Source: Actinomycetota bacterium
Lineage (GTDB): Bacteria > Actinomycetota > Humimicrobiia > Humimicrobiales > Humimicrobiaceae
DNA: 16,380 bases
Direction: 5' to 3'
NCBI GenBank assembly: GCA_023488645.1
Contig: JAMDDL010000005.1
Span: forward strand, 1 to 16,380
In this document: positions 5,978 through 14,080 of the stretch, in pieces
Layout: each line of letters opens with the position of its first letter
Position numbering within the stretch: position 1 is the first letter of the stretch
Translations under genes and position numbers: made by a program
Notes under the pieces: model-generated
Told to the model about the DNA's origin: nothing
The model's input: the letters and a program-made list of their open reading frames with translations, nothing else
The model's database searches: none

Positions 5978-7051
5978 ATGAAAAAGATATTTTTGTATAT
6001 GTTTTTAATGGTTTTAATTTTATCTATAATTTCTAGTTTTTCTCTAATAGGATGCAAAACAAAAGTTGCAGAAACAACAAAAGTTGCAGAAACAACAAAA
6101 GTTGCAGAAACAACAGCTGCTGCAAAAAAATTTACAGTTGGCTATGATATTTACTGGGAGGGAAATTCATGGTCCTTACAAATGGCAGAAGAATTTAAGT
6201 GGACCATAGAATCTAAATATAAAGATATTGTCGGTCAAGCTTATTACACAAGTTCCAATGGTGATATTGCAAAAAACGTTAGTAATTTTGAGGATTTAGT
6301 GGCAAAAAAGTGTGATATTATTTTTATTACACCGCTAACCCCTGATAATCTTATCTCTCAAGTTGACGCAGCAATGGCAGAGGGCATAAAAGTTGTAATT
6401 TTTGGTGCTGGTTATGCTGGGAAAAATTACACTGCTTATGTGAATGCAGATGATTTTGCAAAAGGTAAAAGTTCTGCTGAGTGGCTAGTAAAAACATTAA
6501 ATGGTAAAGGCGATATAGTAATGATAAACGGTATTGCTGGAAATCAGGCCGCTATTGACAGCAATAATGGTGCATTATCAGTTTTTGATAAAGAACCCGG
6601 TATTAAAGTTTTAGATATTGGATACTCTGATTGGGATCCTGGTAAGACTAAGACAATTACCCAAGATTTTCTGCAGGCATACCCTGATTTAGATGGAATA
6701 TGGTTATTTAATGAGCCAAGAAGTAGTACAGAAGTATTTTTAGAAATGGGCTTACCTTTTGTACCAATAAATTGGGAAGCGGAAAATGGTGCACTACGTT
6801 TATGGAAAGAAAACATAAATAAAGGTTTGGTTGCAGAAGCTTGTTCAAAACCACAGTATTTAAGTGCAATTGCCTGTGATGTTGGTATGGCAGCTTTAAC
6901 GGGTAAGACTTTTGAAAAAGATACTATAGTTCCTAATCCAATAGATACTGCAGCGGATCTGGATAAAATTATTAAGCCTGATTTATCAGATAAAGTGTGG
7001 GTACACACCACCATTCCTGATGAAAAGCTTAAAGAAATATTTCCTAAATAA
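5978..7051 (+). CDS. ABC transporter solute-binding lipoprotein, periplasmic-binding-protein type 1
   Basis: The 357-residue product begins with a lipoprotein signal: MKK, a hydrophobic core and the lipobox SLIGC with Cys26 as lipidation site. Residues 29-46 are a flexible linker of three perfect KVAETT repeats. The rest is a type 1 periplasmic-binding-protein fold as in RbsB-like sugar binders: FTVGYDIYWEGNSWSLQMAE opens the N-lobe, a DIIFITPLTPDNLISQVDAA strand-turn-helix follows, then a VVIFGAG strand, and a DLDGIWLFNEP segment in the C-lobe. It would be anchored outside the membrane and deliver a small polar ligand to the permeases encoded downstream. Trp-rich positions near the start of the N-lobe could form the aromatic sugar sandwich, but ligand identity cannot be read. 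A GGAAATGGA site precedes the ATG by seven bases. A stem-loop follows the stop, as is common after binding-protein genes. Confidence 0.92.
   Translation: MKKIFLYMFLMVLILSIISSFSLIGCKTKVAETTKVAETTKVAETTAAAKKFTVGYDIYWEGNSWSLQMAEEFKWTIESKYKDIVGQAYYTSSNGDIAKNVSNFEDLVAKKCDIIFITPLTPDNLISQVDAAMAEGIKVVIFGAGYAGKNYTAYVNADDFAKGKSSAEWLVKTLNGKGDIVMINGIAGNQAAIDSNNGALSVFDKEPGIKVLDIGYSDWDPGKTKTITQDFLQAYPDLDGIWLFNEPRSSTEVFLEMGLPFVPINWEAENGALRLWKENINKGLVAEACSKPQYLSAIACDVGMAALTGKTFEKDTIVPNPIDTAADLDKIIKPDLSDKVWVHTTIPDEKLKEIFPK
6062..6115 (+). repeat. Three tandem 18-base repeats encoding KVAETT
   Basis: AAAGTTGCAGAAACAACA occurs three times without a mismatch. It codes for the linker between lipid anchor and binding domain. 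Perfect identity, including third positions, points to recent slippage; the copy number probably varies between strains. Confidence 0.95.
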
Positions 7052-7060
7052 TAGTAAAAT

Positions 7061-7100
7061 AGGTATAGGTAGTTGCAGATCATTGTGTCTACCTATACCT
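7061..7100 (+). promoter_or_regulatory. Intercistronic stem-loop after the binding-protein gene
   Basis: AGGTATAGGTAG (7061-7072) pairs perfectly with CTACCTATACCT (7089-7100) around a 16-base loop, nine bases after the stop codon. No T-run follows, so it is not a standard intrinsic terminator. In binding-protein operons such hairpins often protect the 3' end of the binding-protein message and lower expression of the permease genes. The remaining 205 bases to the first permease gene show no gene and no other clear signal. Confidence 0.75.
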
Positions 7101-7305
7101 TCTGCCTAAAGATAAAAACTACCAATAGAATTGGAAAGATCCTTTAGAGAAGTAAGAATAAGAGTAAGGCATATAGGCTGCTTTAAAAATAATAACAGTG
7201 TAAACAGAATAAATATTTGAAATAATATCAGGATTTAATAAAAACTGGAAAGTAAAACTTTTAAAAGAATTTATACAAAAAAATTGACATAATCGAATAT
7301 TTATT

Positions 7306-8262
7306 ATGCATATTAAAGTATTCAAATTAAAAATCAACTTTAAACAAACCTATAAGCCAGTTTTTTATACTTATTTAATTCTTTCTATTATTTCTACAAT
7401 TTTTCTGGTTTTTTTCCCTATTTTTAGAAGCGAGAAGAATATTTCAAATCTTCTAGTTCAAATAGCACCCCTGGCAATAGTAGCAATAGGTCAGGCAATT
7501 GTAATTATTGGCGGTGGAGTAGATCTCTCTGTTGGCGCTGTTATATCAGTTACTTCAGTTATTGCTGCAAATTTTATGGGTGATTCTATTTTAGCAACAT
7601 TAATTACATTAATTTGCATATTTGCATGTGCTGTTTTTATAGGATATTTAAATGGTTTAATCTGTAATGAAACTCATATACCTCCATTAATAGTAACATT
7701 AAGCACGGCAAGTATAATCCAGGGGTTTATTTTGTTGTACAGAGAAACTCCAGGAGGTTCAATTCCAAAATTTTTTAGTAATTTTATTTTATATAAGTTT
7801 GGCATAATATCAACGCCAATAATAATGGTGATCATACTTAATATTCTTTTTATCTATATTATGAGTAGGAGTGCTTTTGGTTTATATACTTATTCGGTTG
7901 GAGGAAATGAAGAATATGCACGTATGGTGGGTATTAATATCAAAAAAGTAAGAATTGGAAATTATATTATTTCTGCAGTTCTTTCAAGTATGGCTGGTTT
8001 AATATTGACATGCAGAATAGGTTCCGGCTCTTCACTGTTAGGAGCACCATTTGTATTAGATTCAATTACTGCCGTGATTATCGGTGGAGTTACTTTTGCA
8101 GGAGGTCTGGGGTTTGTTAGTGGAGCATTGGGAGGTGCATGTATTATTGCAATGTTGAGTAATGCTTTAAATATAAGCGGAGTATCACCTTTTTATCAAT
8201 ATATTGTAAAGGGCGCATTATTAATCATAGCTATGATGGCAAGCTCTAAAAGAAAATTGTAA
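7306..8262 (+). CDS. ABC transporter permease, RbsC/MglC (BPD_transp_2) family
   Basis: The 318-residue protein is almost wholly hydrophobic, with about eight to ten membrane segments starting near residue 17. Family signatures are IIGGGVDLSVGAVISV in the first third and AVIIGGVTFAGG near the C-terminus, both typical of ribose/galactose/simple-sugar permeases and of the related nucleoside and autoinducer-2 transporters. The loop SVGGNEEYARMVGINIKKVR is the coupling-helix region that docks on the ATPase. It would form the membrane channel as a heterodimer with the permease encoded next. The ATG has no clear ribosome binding site and an AT-rich lead, so the exact start is uncertain; no better in-frame start is visible before the first membrane segment. 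Confidence 0.92.
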   Translation: MHIKVFKLKINFKQTYKPVFYTYLILSIISTIFLVFFPIFRSEKNISNLLVQIAPLAIVAIGQAIVIIGGGVDLSVGAVISVTSVIAANFMGDSILATLITLICIFACAVFIGYLNGLICNETHIPPLIVTLSTASIIQGFILLYRETPGGSIPKFFSNFILYKFGIISTPIIMVIILNILFIYIMSRSAFGLYTYSVGGNEEYARMVGINIKKVRIGNYIISAVLSSMAGLILTCRIGSGSSLLGAPFVLDSITAVIIGGVTFAGGLGFVSGALGGACIIAMLSNALNISGVSPFYQYIVKGALLIIAMMASSKRKL

Positions 8263-8324
8263 ATTTTAAAAATTAGATAAGCATTAAAAATAAATTAAAT
8301 TCAAACAACAAAAATAAACTGAAT

Positions 8325-9263
8325 ATGAAAAGCATGCTTAATAAAGTTTTCCAAAGGGGTGGGGTCTATATTTCTTTGATATTATTATTAATTATTTCTG
8401 GAATAATTTCCCCCAGCACTGTTACCCCGATGCATTTATTGAGAATTCTTAGGGTTGCGTCTATTTTAGGAATAATGAGCATCGGCCAGACATTATTGAT
8501 AATTTCAAAAGGTATAGATCTTTCTGTAGGTGCTCATGCAACTTTGATAATGGTTATAATAAGTGGAATTACACTTGGAAATCCAAAATATACTTTCTTA
8601 GTAATAATAATCTGTCTGCTTGCAGGTTTGTTAATAGGATTTATTAATGGATTATTGGTAGTTAAATTTAATATAGAACCTTTAGTAGGATCCTTAGGTG
8701 TCTCGACTTTAATAACTGGTGTTTACTATATATACACTAAAGGATTCGCTGCAGGAGTTGCACCACCATTTATTCATTATGTAGGGACCGGGACTGTTTT
8801 TGGTTTCCTGCCAGTTTCATTGATTATATGGACAATACTTTCAGGCATTGTAATTTTTATTCTAAAAAGAACTATTTTTGGGCGTTATATTTATGCCTGT
8901 GGAGCCAATCCGGAGGCTGCATTTACTGCAGGAATAAAAGTCAGTAATGTTAGAATTCTAATATATATGGTAAGTGGCTTGCTAACAGCTATTTCTGGTT
9001 TAGTATTAGCAGGTTTTTTAAATTCGCCAACTTTAGTAGCAGGTTCAAGTTATCCGTTAGATTCAATTGCAGCAGTAATAATTGGTGGTACAACTTTTGC
9101 TGGAGGTAAGGGTAATATTGGCGGAACTGTTGCTGGTTCAGTGGTTATTGTATTTTTAGCAAGTTTTTTAACTATTATCGGCCTCGGCCAGGCAGGAAAA
9201 TTTATTTTTCAAGGATTAATAATATTAGTATTGGTTTTTATTTATACAGGTAGAAAAAAATAA
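8325..9263 (+). CDS. ABC transporter permease, second RbsC-type subunit
   Basis: The protein has 312 residues and the same architecture as the preceding permease, with SKGIDLSVGAHATLIMV and AAVIIGGTTFAGGKGNIGGT as the paired signatures and ACGANPEAAFTAGIKVSNVR as the coupling loop. Sequence divergence between the two makes recent duplication unlikely; they look like obligate heterodimer partners, as in Lsr or some nucleoside and sugar systems, whereas RbsC normally acts as a homodimer. It begins 62 bases after the first permease and ends seven bases before the ATPase start, so translation of the latter two is probably coupled. The ribosome binding site is again poor. Membrane location is certain, substrate unknown. 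Confidence 0.92.
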   Translation: MKSMLNKVFQRGGVYISLILLLIISGIISPSTVTPMHLLRILRVASILGIMSIGQTLLIISKGIDLSVGAHATLIMVIISGITLGNPKYTFLVIIICLLAGLLIGFINGLLVVKFNIEPLVGSLGVSTLITGVYYIYTKGFAAGVAPPFIHYVGTGTVFGFLPVSLIIWTILSGIVIFILKRTIFGRYIYACGANPEAAFTAGIKVSNVRILIYMVSGLLTAISGLVLAGFLNSPTLVAGSSYPLDSIAAVIIGGTTFAGGKGNIGGTVAGSVVIVFLASFLTIIGLGQAGKFIFQGLIILVLVFIYTGRKK

Positions 9264-9270
9264 TACAGAA

Positions 9271-10770
9271 ATGAATAACCAGAAAATTCTTAAAGTTATT
9301 AACGTATCTAAAACATTTATTGGTGTAAAAGCCTTAACTAATGTTTCTATGAATTTATTAAAAGGTGAAGTACATGCTTTGGTTGGTGAAAACGGAGCAG
9401 GAAAATCGACTCTTAGTAAAATAATATGCGGTGCTTATGGGTATGATAACGGGGAAATTATTTATAAAAATAAGTCTTTACCAAGAGAAAACCCGAAGAA
9501 AATACAAGATCTGGGTATTTTTATGATACCACAAGATTTGGGGCTAATTCCTAATATTACTGCCATGCAGAATATTTTTCTTGGAAGGGAATCAAGAAAA
9601 TTAGGTATTATTGATTTAAAATATTGCAGGGAAATGTGTCAGAAAATATTAGACGATATGGGCGTCAAATTAGATTTAGATGTTGAGGTAAATAAATTAC
9701 CAATAGAACAGCAACAATTTGTTGCGATAGCAAGAGTTTTATCAGCTAAAGCAGAACTTATCATTTTAGACGAGCCCACGTCAACGCTTTCAGAAAGCGA
9801 GGTTAATAATTTATTTAGAATAATCAGGAATTTAAAAAAGAGGGGTATCACCATCGTATATATCTCACATCGGCTTGAGGAAATATTTCAAATTGCCGAT
9901 CGGGTTACAGTCCTTAAGGATGGATTTTTTATCAAGACAAGTGAAATAAGCAAGACAAATAAAAATGAAGTAGTAAGGGATATGGTTGGAAGATCTCTAT
10001 CGAATGTTTTTCCACCAAAGCGAAAAGAAAAAATAGGTAAATACATAATGAGATTAGAAAACGTTTCTGTTCCTAATAAGCTCTATAATTTAAATTTAGA
10101 CATTATAGCAGGAGAGGTATTAGGAATTGGAGGGTTAGTTGGTATGGGACAAACAGCTCTTATTAATTCTATTTTTGGAAAAGAAAGAATTAGCAATGGA
10201 ACTATTATTTTTAAAGATAATAAGTTGAGCAAATTAACTCCATCCAAGGCAATATCTGAAGGAATTAATTTTATATCAAGCGACAGGAGAGGGGAGATGC
10301 TCTTTATGTGCCGTTCTATTCAGGAGAATATCTCGATAGCAACCCTAAAATACCGGCAAAAATCCGGAATAATCGATTTGAAATCTGAGTTAAAGGCAGT
10401 TAATGATCAAATAGATGAATATAAAATAGTAAGTAGCGGTAAAAATCAAGAAGTACAGTTCTTAAGTGGTGGAAATCAACAAAAAACTATTCTCGCCCGA
10501 TGGTTAATACGAAAACCTGAAGTACTTTTGCTTAATGAGCCAACACAAGGTATAGATGTTGGAACAAAAGAATATATTTACAAAAAAATAAGGGAACTGG
10601 CAAACGAAGGATTGGCAGTAATTATTATTTTTAGCGATATGATGGAACTTTTAGGTATGTGTGATCGTATTGTAGTAATGTATGAAGGTAAAATAAGTAA
10701 AATATTCTCTGACGCAGAAGCAACTGAAGAAAAAATAATGGAAGCAGCAAGCACTATTAAAATAGATTAG
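9271..10770 (+). CDS. ABC transporter ATPase, RbsA/MglA double-domain type
   Basis: The 499-residue protein has two fused ABC domains. The first has a full Walker A, GENGAGKST (39-47), an LPIEQQQ signature near 143-149 and Walker B LIILDEPT (163-170). The second has the degenerate P-loop GLVGMGQTAL (288-297) that is usual for this family, a canonical LSGGNQQ signature (398-404) and LLLNEPTQGID (419-429), where Asn422 stands where Asp is normal in Walker B. The H-loop is SHRLEE near 199 in the first half; the second has FSDMMEL, as usual in the family. One ATP site therefore combines the good Walker motifs of domain 1 with the good signature of domain 2. It energises import through the two permeases just upstream. 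Length and domain order match RbsA. Confidence 0.95.
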   Translation: MNNQKILKVINVSKTFIGVKALTNVSMNLLKGEVHALVGENGAGKSTLSKIICGAYGYDNGEIIYKNKSLPRENPKKIQDLGIFMIPQDLGLIPNITAMQNIFLGRESRKLGIIDLKYCREMCQKILDDMGVKLDLDVEVNKLPIEQQQFVAIARVLSAKAELIILDEPTSTLSESEVNNLFRIIRNLKKRGITIVYISHRLEEIFQIADRVTVLKDGFFIKTSEISKTNKNEVVRDMVGRSLSNVFPPKRKEKIGKYIMRLENVSVPNKLYNLNLDIIAGEVLGIGGLVGMGQTALINSIFGKERISNGTIIFKDNKLSKLTPSKAISEGINFISSDRRGEMLFMCRSIQENISIATLKYRQKSGIIDLKSELKAVNDQIDEYKIVSSGKNQEVQFLSGGNQQKTILARWLIRKPEVLLLNEPTQGIDVGTKEYIYKKIRELANEGLAVIIIFSDMMELLGMCDRIVVMYEGKISKIFSDAEATEEKIMEAASTIKID

Positions 10771-10783
10771 TAAGGAGAAAAAA

Positions 10784-12733
10784 ATGGCTTTAGATAATTT
10801 ATTTACTCCCATAAATCTTGGCAGTGTTGAAATATTAAATCGTTGTGTCATGGCTCCAATGGCAGTTAATATGTTTAGCCCTGACGATACATGGTCAAAA
10901 AAAACAATAAGATATTTTGAAGAGAGGGCTATTGGGGGTACAGGTCTAATTATAACTTCATTTACGCGTGTTCATGATAAGCTGGCAATAGGCCCATCAC
11001 CAATTATTGGAATTTACGATGATCGTCTAATCCCTTCACATGAGGAACTTGTGAGAAAGGTACACCGTCATGGGTCAAAAATATTTTTGCAAATTGCTTT
11101 ACATGGATGTAAATTCGGGGGGCTTGAAGGACCTTCAGCAATTTATAGCCTTAATTATAAATTCAAACCCAGAGAACTTACTACGCAAGAGCTTGACTTT
11201 CTTGTAGAAACTTTTATAGAAGGTGCAAATAGGGGCTATAGAGCGGGATATGATGGAATAGAAGTTCATGGCGGGTATAGTTATTTGATAGGTGCAATGA
11301 TTTCACCAGCCTTAAACAAACGAACTGATAAATATGGGGACTCTTTTGAAGGGCGAATGAAGTTTCCTGCTGATATTATTAAAGGAATTATGAAGGAGCA
11401 TCCTGGTTTGCCGGTAGGATTTAAGTTTAGTGCTTATGAATGGCTGCCAGGGGGTGTTGATATTACTCTTGGTAAGGAAATAGCGAAGTATATTGCAAAT
11501 CTTGGCGTGGCTTTTTTAGATGTAGCAAGCTCTTCATCAACTACAACGCTTGTCAGCAGCCCCTATTCTCATGTGCCACCAGTTTATGTTCCGAGGAACA
11601 CCCTTTTACCTTTAGCAGAAGGGATTAAAGAGGTTTGTCCAAATACCCCTGTTATAGCAAATGGTGCTATTTCAGTACCTGAAGAAGCAAATGAAGCTAT
11701 TGCTGAAGGTAAATGCGACATGGTAGCTCTCGGTCGTGCATTAATTGCTGATCCGCATTGGCCAAATAAAGCAAAAGCAGGAAAACCGGTAACCCCTTGT
11801 ATAAGATGTAACATATGTCATCATCAACTCTGGCTGGGAACACCTTTATGCTGTTCAATGAATCCTAATGTTTTACATGAAGCCGAGCAGGATCTTTCAG
11901 TTCCAGGACGTAAAAAAAAGGTAATGGTTATTGGAGCTGGTCCTGCAGGTATGCGCTGCGCCATTACTGCCTCAAAAAGGGGGCATGATGTAACATTATA
12001 TGAAAAGATGCCTTATATTGGCGGTATGATGTATCCCGGCAGCCGTCCTAAATTTAAAGAAGATGTTGCAAGAGCCTTGTACTTGTTTAAGACCGAAATT
12101 GAACAAAGCAATATTACTTTAAAATTAAACACAACAGTAACTCCTGAAATGGTTGAAAAGGAAGCACCTGATGCAATTGTTATTGCCACCGGTGCAGATC
12201 CCATAATGCCGGATGTTCCTGGAATTGAAAAACCCCATGTTGATTCGGCAGTTAATATTCTGAGTGATATTTCTAAATATAAAGGCAGTAAAGCAGTGGT
12301 TATCGGAGGTGGAGATGTTGGCTGTGAAACTGCCTGCTATCTTGCTGATAATGGATTTAAGGTAACTCTTGTAGAAATATTAGATAAAATTCTTGAAGAA
12401 AATGATATAACTGAAATTAAGCTGCGTTTGACTGATCTTCTAAAAGAAAAAAATGTTGAAATAATGACTGAAACAAAGCTGAACAAAATAATTGATGAAG
12501 GCGTTGAAGTAATTGTTCCTTATGATAAACAACAGGGTTTAATTGAAAGCGGCAGACAGTTTGGACTCGAAGCTGATGTTGTAGCTATAGCGATTAATTC
12601 AAAAGCCAATAATGATTTTATTAATATGCTTACAATGAAAGCTGAAGAATTCCATATTATAGGTGATTGTGTTAATACCGGACGTATTCGGGAGGCTGTT
12701 GAGTCTGGAGAACGCATAGGTAGATTACTGTAA
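10784..12733 (+). CDS. NADH:flavin oxidoreductase, old-yellow-enzyme family with Fe-S and FAD domains (BaiCD/FadH/TMADH-like)
   Basis: The 649 residues have three parts. Residues 1 to about 335 are an FMN-binding barrel (LFTPINLGSVEILNRCVMAP; VHGGYSYL; SPALNKRTDKYG). Residues 339-357 hold the Fe-S ligands Cys339, Cys342, Cys345 and one of Cys356/Cys357. Residues about 378-649 bind FAD and NAD(P)H through GAGPAG (384-389) and GGGDVG (508-513). Such enzymes reduce activated C=C bonds, as in dienoyl-CoA or bile-acid intermediates, or act on C-N bonds as trimethylamine dehydrogenase does; the CX2CX2C spacing is the latter's rather than FadH's CX2CX3C. The usual YGGSxENR motif reads YGDSFEGR. AAGGAG (10772-10777) precedes the ATG, thirteen bases after the ATPase stop, so it belongs to the transporter operon. 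The enzyme is cytoplasmic; its substrate is unknown. Confidence 0.93.
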   Translation: MALDNLFTPINLGSVEILNRCVMAPMAVNMFSPDDTWSKKTIRYFEERAIGGTGLIITSFTRVHDKLAIGPSPIIGIYDDRLIPSHEELVRKVHRHGSKIFLQIALHGCKFGGLEGPSAIYSLNYKFKPRELTTQELDFLVETFIEGANRGYRAGYDGIEVHGGYSYLIGAMISPALNKRTDKYGDSFEGRMKFPADIIKGIMKEHPGLPVGFKFSAYEWLPGGVDITLGKEIAKYIANLGVAFLDVASSSSTTTLVSSPYSHVPPVYVPRNTLLPLAEGIKEVCPNTPVIANGAISVPEEANEAIAEGKCDMVALGRALIADPHWPNKAKAGKPVTPCIRCNICHHQLWLGTPLCCSMNPNVLHEAEQDLSVPGRKKKVMVIGAGPAGMRCAITASKRGHDVTLYEKMPYIGGMMYPGSRPKFKEDVARALYLFKTEIEQSNITLKLNTTVTPEMVEKEAPDAIVIATGADPIMPDVPGIEKPHVDSAVNILSDISKYKGSKAVVIGGGDVGCETACYLADNGFKVTLVEILDKILEENDITEIKLRLTDLLKEKNVEIMTETKLNKIIDEGVEVIVPYDKQQGLIESGRQFGLEADVVAIAINSKANNDFINMLTMKAEEFHIIGDCVNTGRIREAVESGERIGRLL

Positions 12734-12823
12734 AGTAGCTGATTAATATTAATAATACCGGGTTAAGGCAAATTAATTAAAATAAATAATTCTTTTATTA
12801 TTTAAGCTTTATGAAAGAAAAAT

Positions 12824-14005
12824 ATGTCAGAATTAAATGAGATAAAAGAGGAATTTAAAATTGAAATAGATAAGATAAGCAAGCGAACCATAGAAATGGC
12901 GAATTATTTATTCGATAATCCAGAACTTGGCCTTAAGGAATATAAGTCAAAGGATTATCTAATAAGAGAACTTTTAAATAATGGTTTTGAGGTTGAAGAA
13001 GGTGTAGGCGGGTTAGACACATCATTTAGGGCAGAATACAGCTTTAAAAGTCCCGGACCTACAATTGCTTTTATAGCAGAATATGATGCATTGAATAACC
13101 TGGGACATGCCTGTCATCATCATTTAATTGGATCTGGTTCAGTAAATACTGCCATTGCATTAGGCAAGTTAGGAAACAGGCTTTGCGGAAAAATTGTTTG
13201 CGTGGGTACTCCTGCAGAAGAAATTATGGATGCAAAAGGTATAATGATAAAAAATGGAGCATTTAAGGGAATCGATGTTTCATTAATGTTTCATGGAGGT
13301 TCGAGAAATAACAATAAATTGATTATTTTGGCTGTAGATGTGTTGGAGTTTTCATATAAGGGTAAAGCAGCTCATGCCGCAGCAGCCCCTCATGAAGGAA
13401 TAAATGCATTAGATGCAGTGATATTATTATTTAATTCTGTCAATGCGTTGAGACAACAGTTAAAAGAAGATGTGAAAATTCATGGAAATGTAGTTAAAGG
13501 CGGAGATGCAGTAAATATTATTCCAGAGATTGCTTCAGCAAGAATTGGTATAAGGGCGCAAAAAAGGCAATATTTAAATGAAGTTGTAGAAAAAGTTAAA
13601 AATTGTGCAAAAGGTGCTTCACTTCAGACAGGCGCAGAACTTACAATATCTGTTTTTGAAGATCCTGGGAGTGATTTACTTAAAAATTCTTACTTAAATA
13701 AAGAATATGAAGAAAATTTCACATCTCTTGGTATCAAACTGGATGATGATCCGTTCCTGCTTGGATCTACAGATATAGGAAACTTGAGCTACTATATGCC
13801 AGCAATTCATCCAATGGTTAAAACTGCAGAAAATTGTGCACTGCATACTGTTGAATGTCTAAATTATGGGAAAACAGGATTAGCATATAATGGTATGCTG
13901 GCAGGGATGAAATCAATTGGAATGACAGGCATAAAAGTCTTAATAGATTCGGAATTTTTAAAAAATATTAAGAAAGAGTTTACTGAGCAAAAAACCTGTA
14001 AATGA
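12824..14005 (+). CDS. M20-family amidohydrolase/peptidase (PM20D2/AbgB-like)
   Basis: The 393-residue protein is a metal-dependent M20 hydrolase. FIAEYDAL (83-90) and GHAC (94-97) mark the start of the metal site, GTPAEE (128-133) gives the catalytic and metal-binding glutamates, and FHGGS (156-160) the next histidine. AAHAAAAPHEGINALDAV (182-199) is the start of the dimerisation lid domain (M20_dimer). This pattern is closest to PM20D2/AbgB-like enzymes that split N-acyl or dipeptide-like amides. Oddly, the normal CGHN is CHHH (97-100), so the ligand His99 is kept but its neighbours change. The gene starts 90 bases after the reductase stop without a strong ribosome binding site. In this context it likely removes an acyl or amino-acid group from the imported compound, or from a product of the reductase; that is inference. 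Confidence 0.88.
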   Translation: MSELNEIKEEFKIEIDKISKRTIEMANYLFDNPELGLKEYKSKDYLIRELLNNGFEVEEGVGGLDTSFRAEYSFKSPGPTIAFIAEYDALNNLGHACHHHLIGSGSVNTAIALGKLGNRLCGKIVCVGTPAEEIMDAKGIMIKNGAFKGIDVSLMFHGGSRNNNKLIILAVDVLEFSYKGKAAHAAAAPHEGINALDAVILLFNSVNALRQQLKEDVKIHGNVVKGGDAVNIIPEIASARIGIRAQKRQYLNEVVEKVKNCAKGASLQTGAELTISVFEDPGSDLLKNSYLNKEYEENFTSLGIKLDDDPFLLGSTDIGNLSYYMPAIHPMVKTAENCALHTVECLNYGKTGLAYNGMLAGMKSIGMTGIKVLIDSEFLKNIKKEFTEQKTCK

Positions 14006-14080
14006 TTAATTATGACATTATTTTAATGATTAGCAGGAATCAAAATTATTAATAATATTATTAAAGAAAGGATTGAAACC

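Noticed and set aside
6544..7083. 179-residue minus-strand open frame
   Set aside because: It lies antisense to the binding-protein gene, has a serine/isoleucine-rich shadow composition and no family resemblance.
7284..7310. TTGACA before the first permease gene as a -35 element
   Set aside because: A correctly spaced -10 would fall at or beyond the start codon at 7306, and none is evident there.
5978..10770. Naming the transporter rbsBCA (ribose)
   Set aside because: The family match is clear but the ligand is not; two distinct permeases and the catabolic genes argue against a plain ribose system.
3224..14005. A purine/allantoin degradation pathway (class V aminotransferase as ureidoglycine-glyoxylate aminotransferase, M20 as allantoate hydrolase)
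   Set aside because: The M20 protein looks like PM20D2/AbgB rather than allantoate amidohydrolase, and no allantoinase or ureidoglycolate gene is evident.
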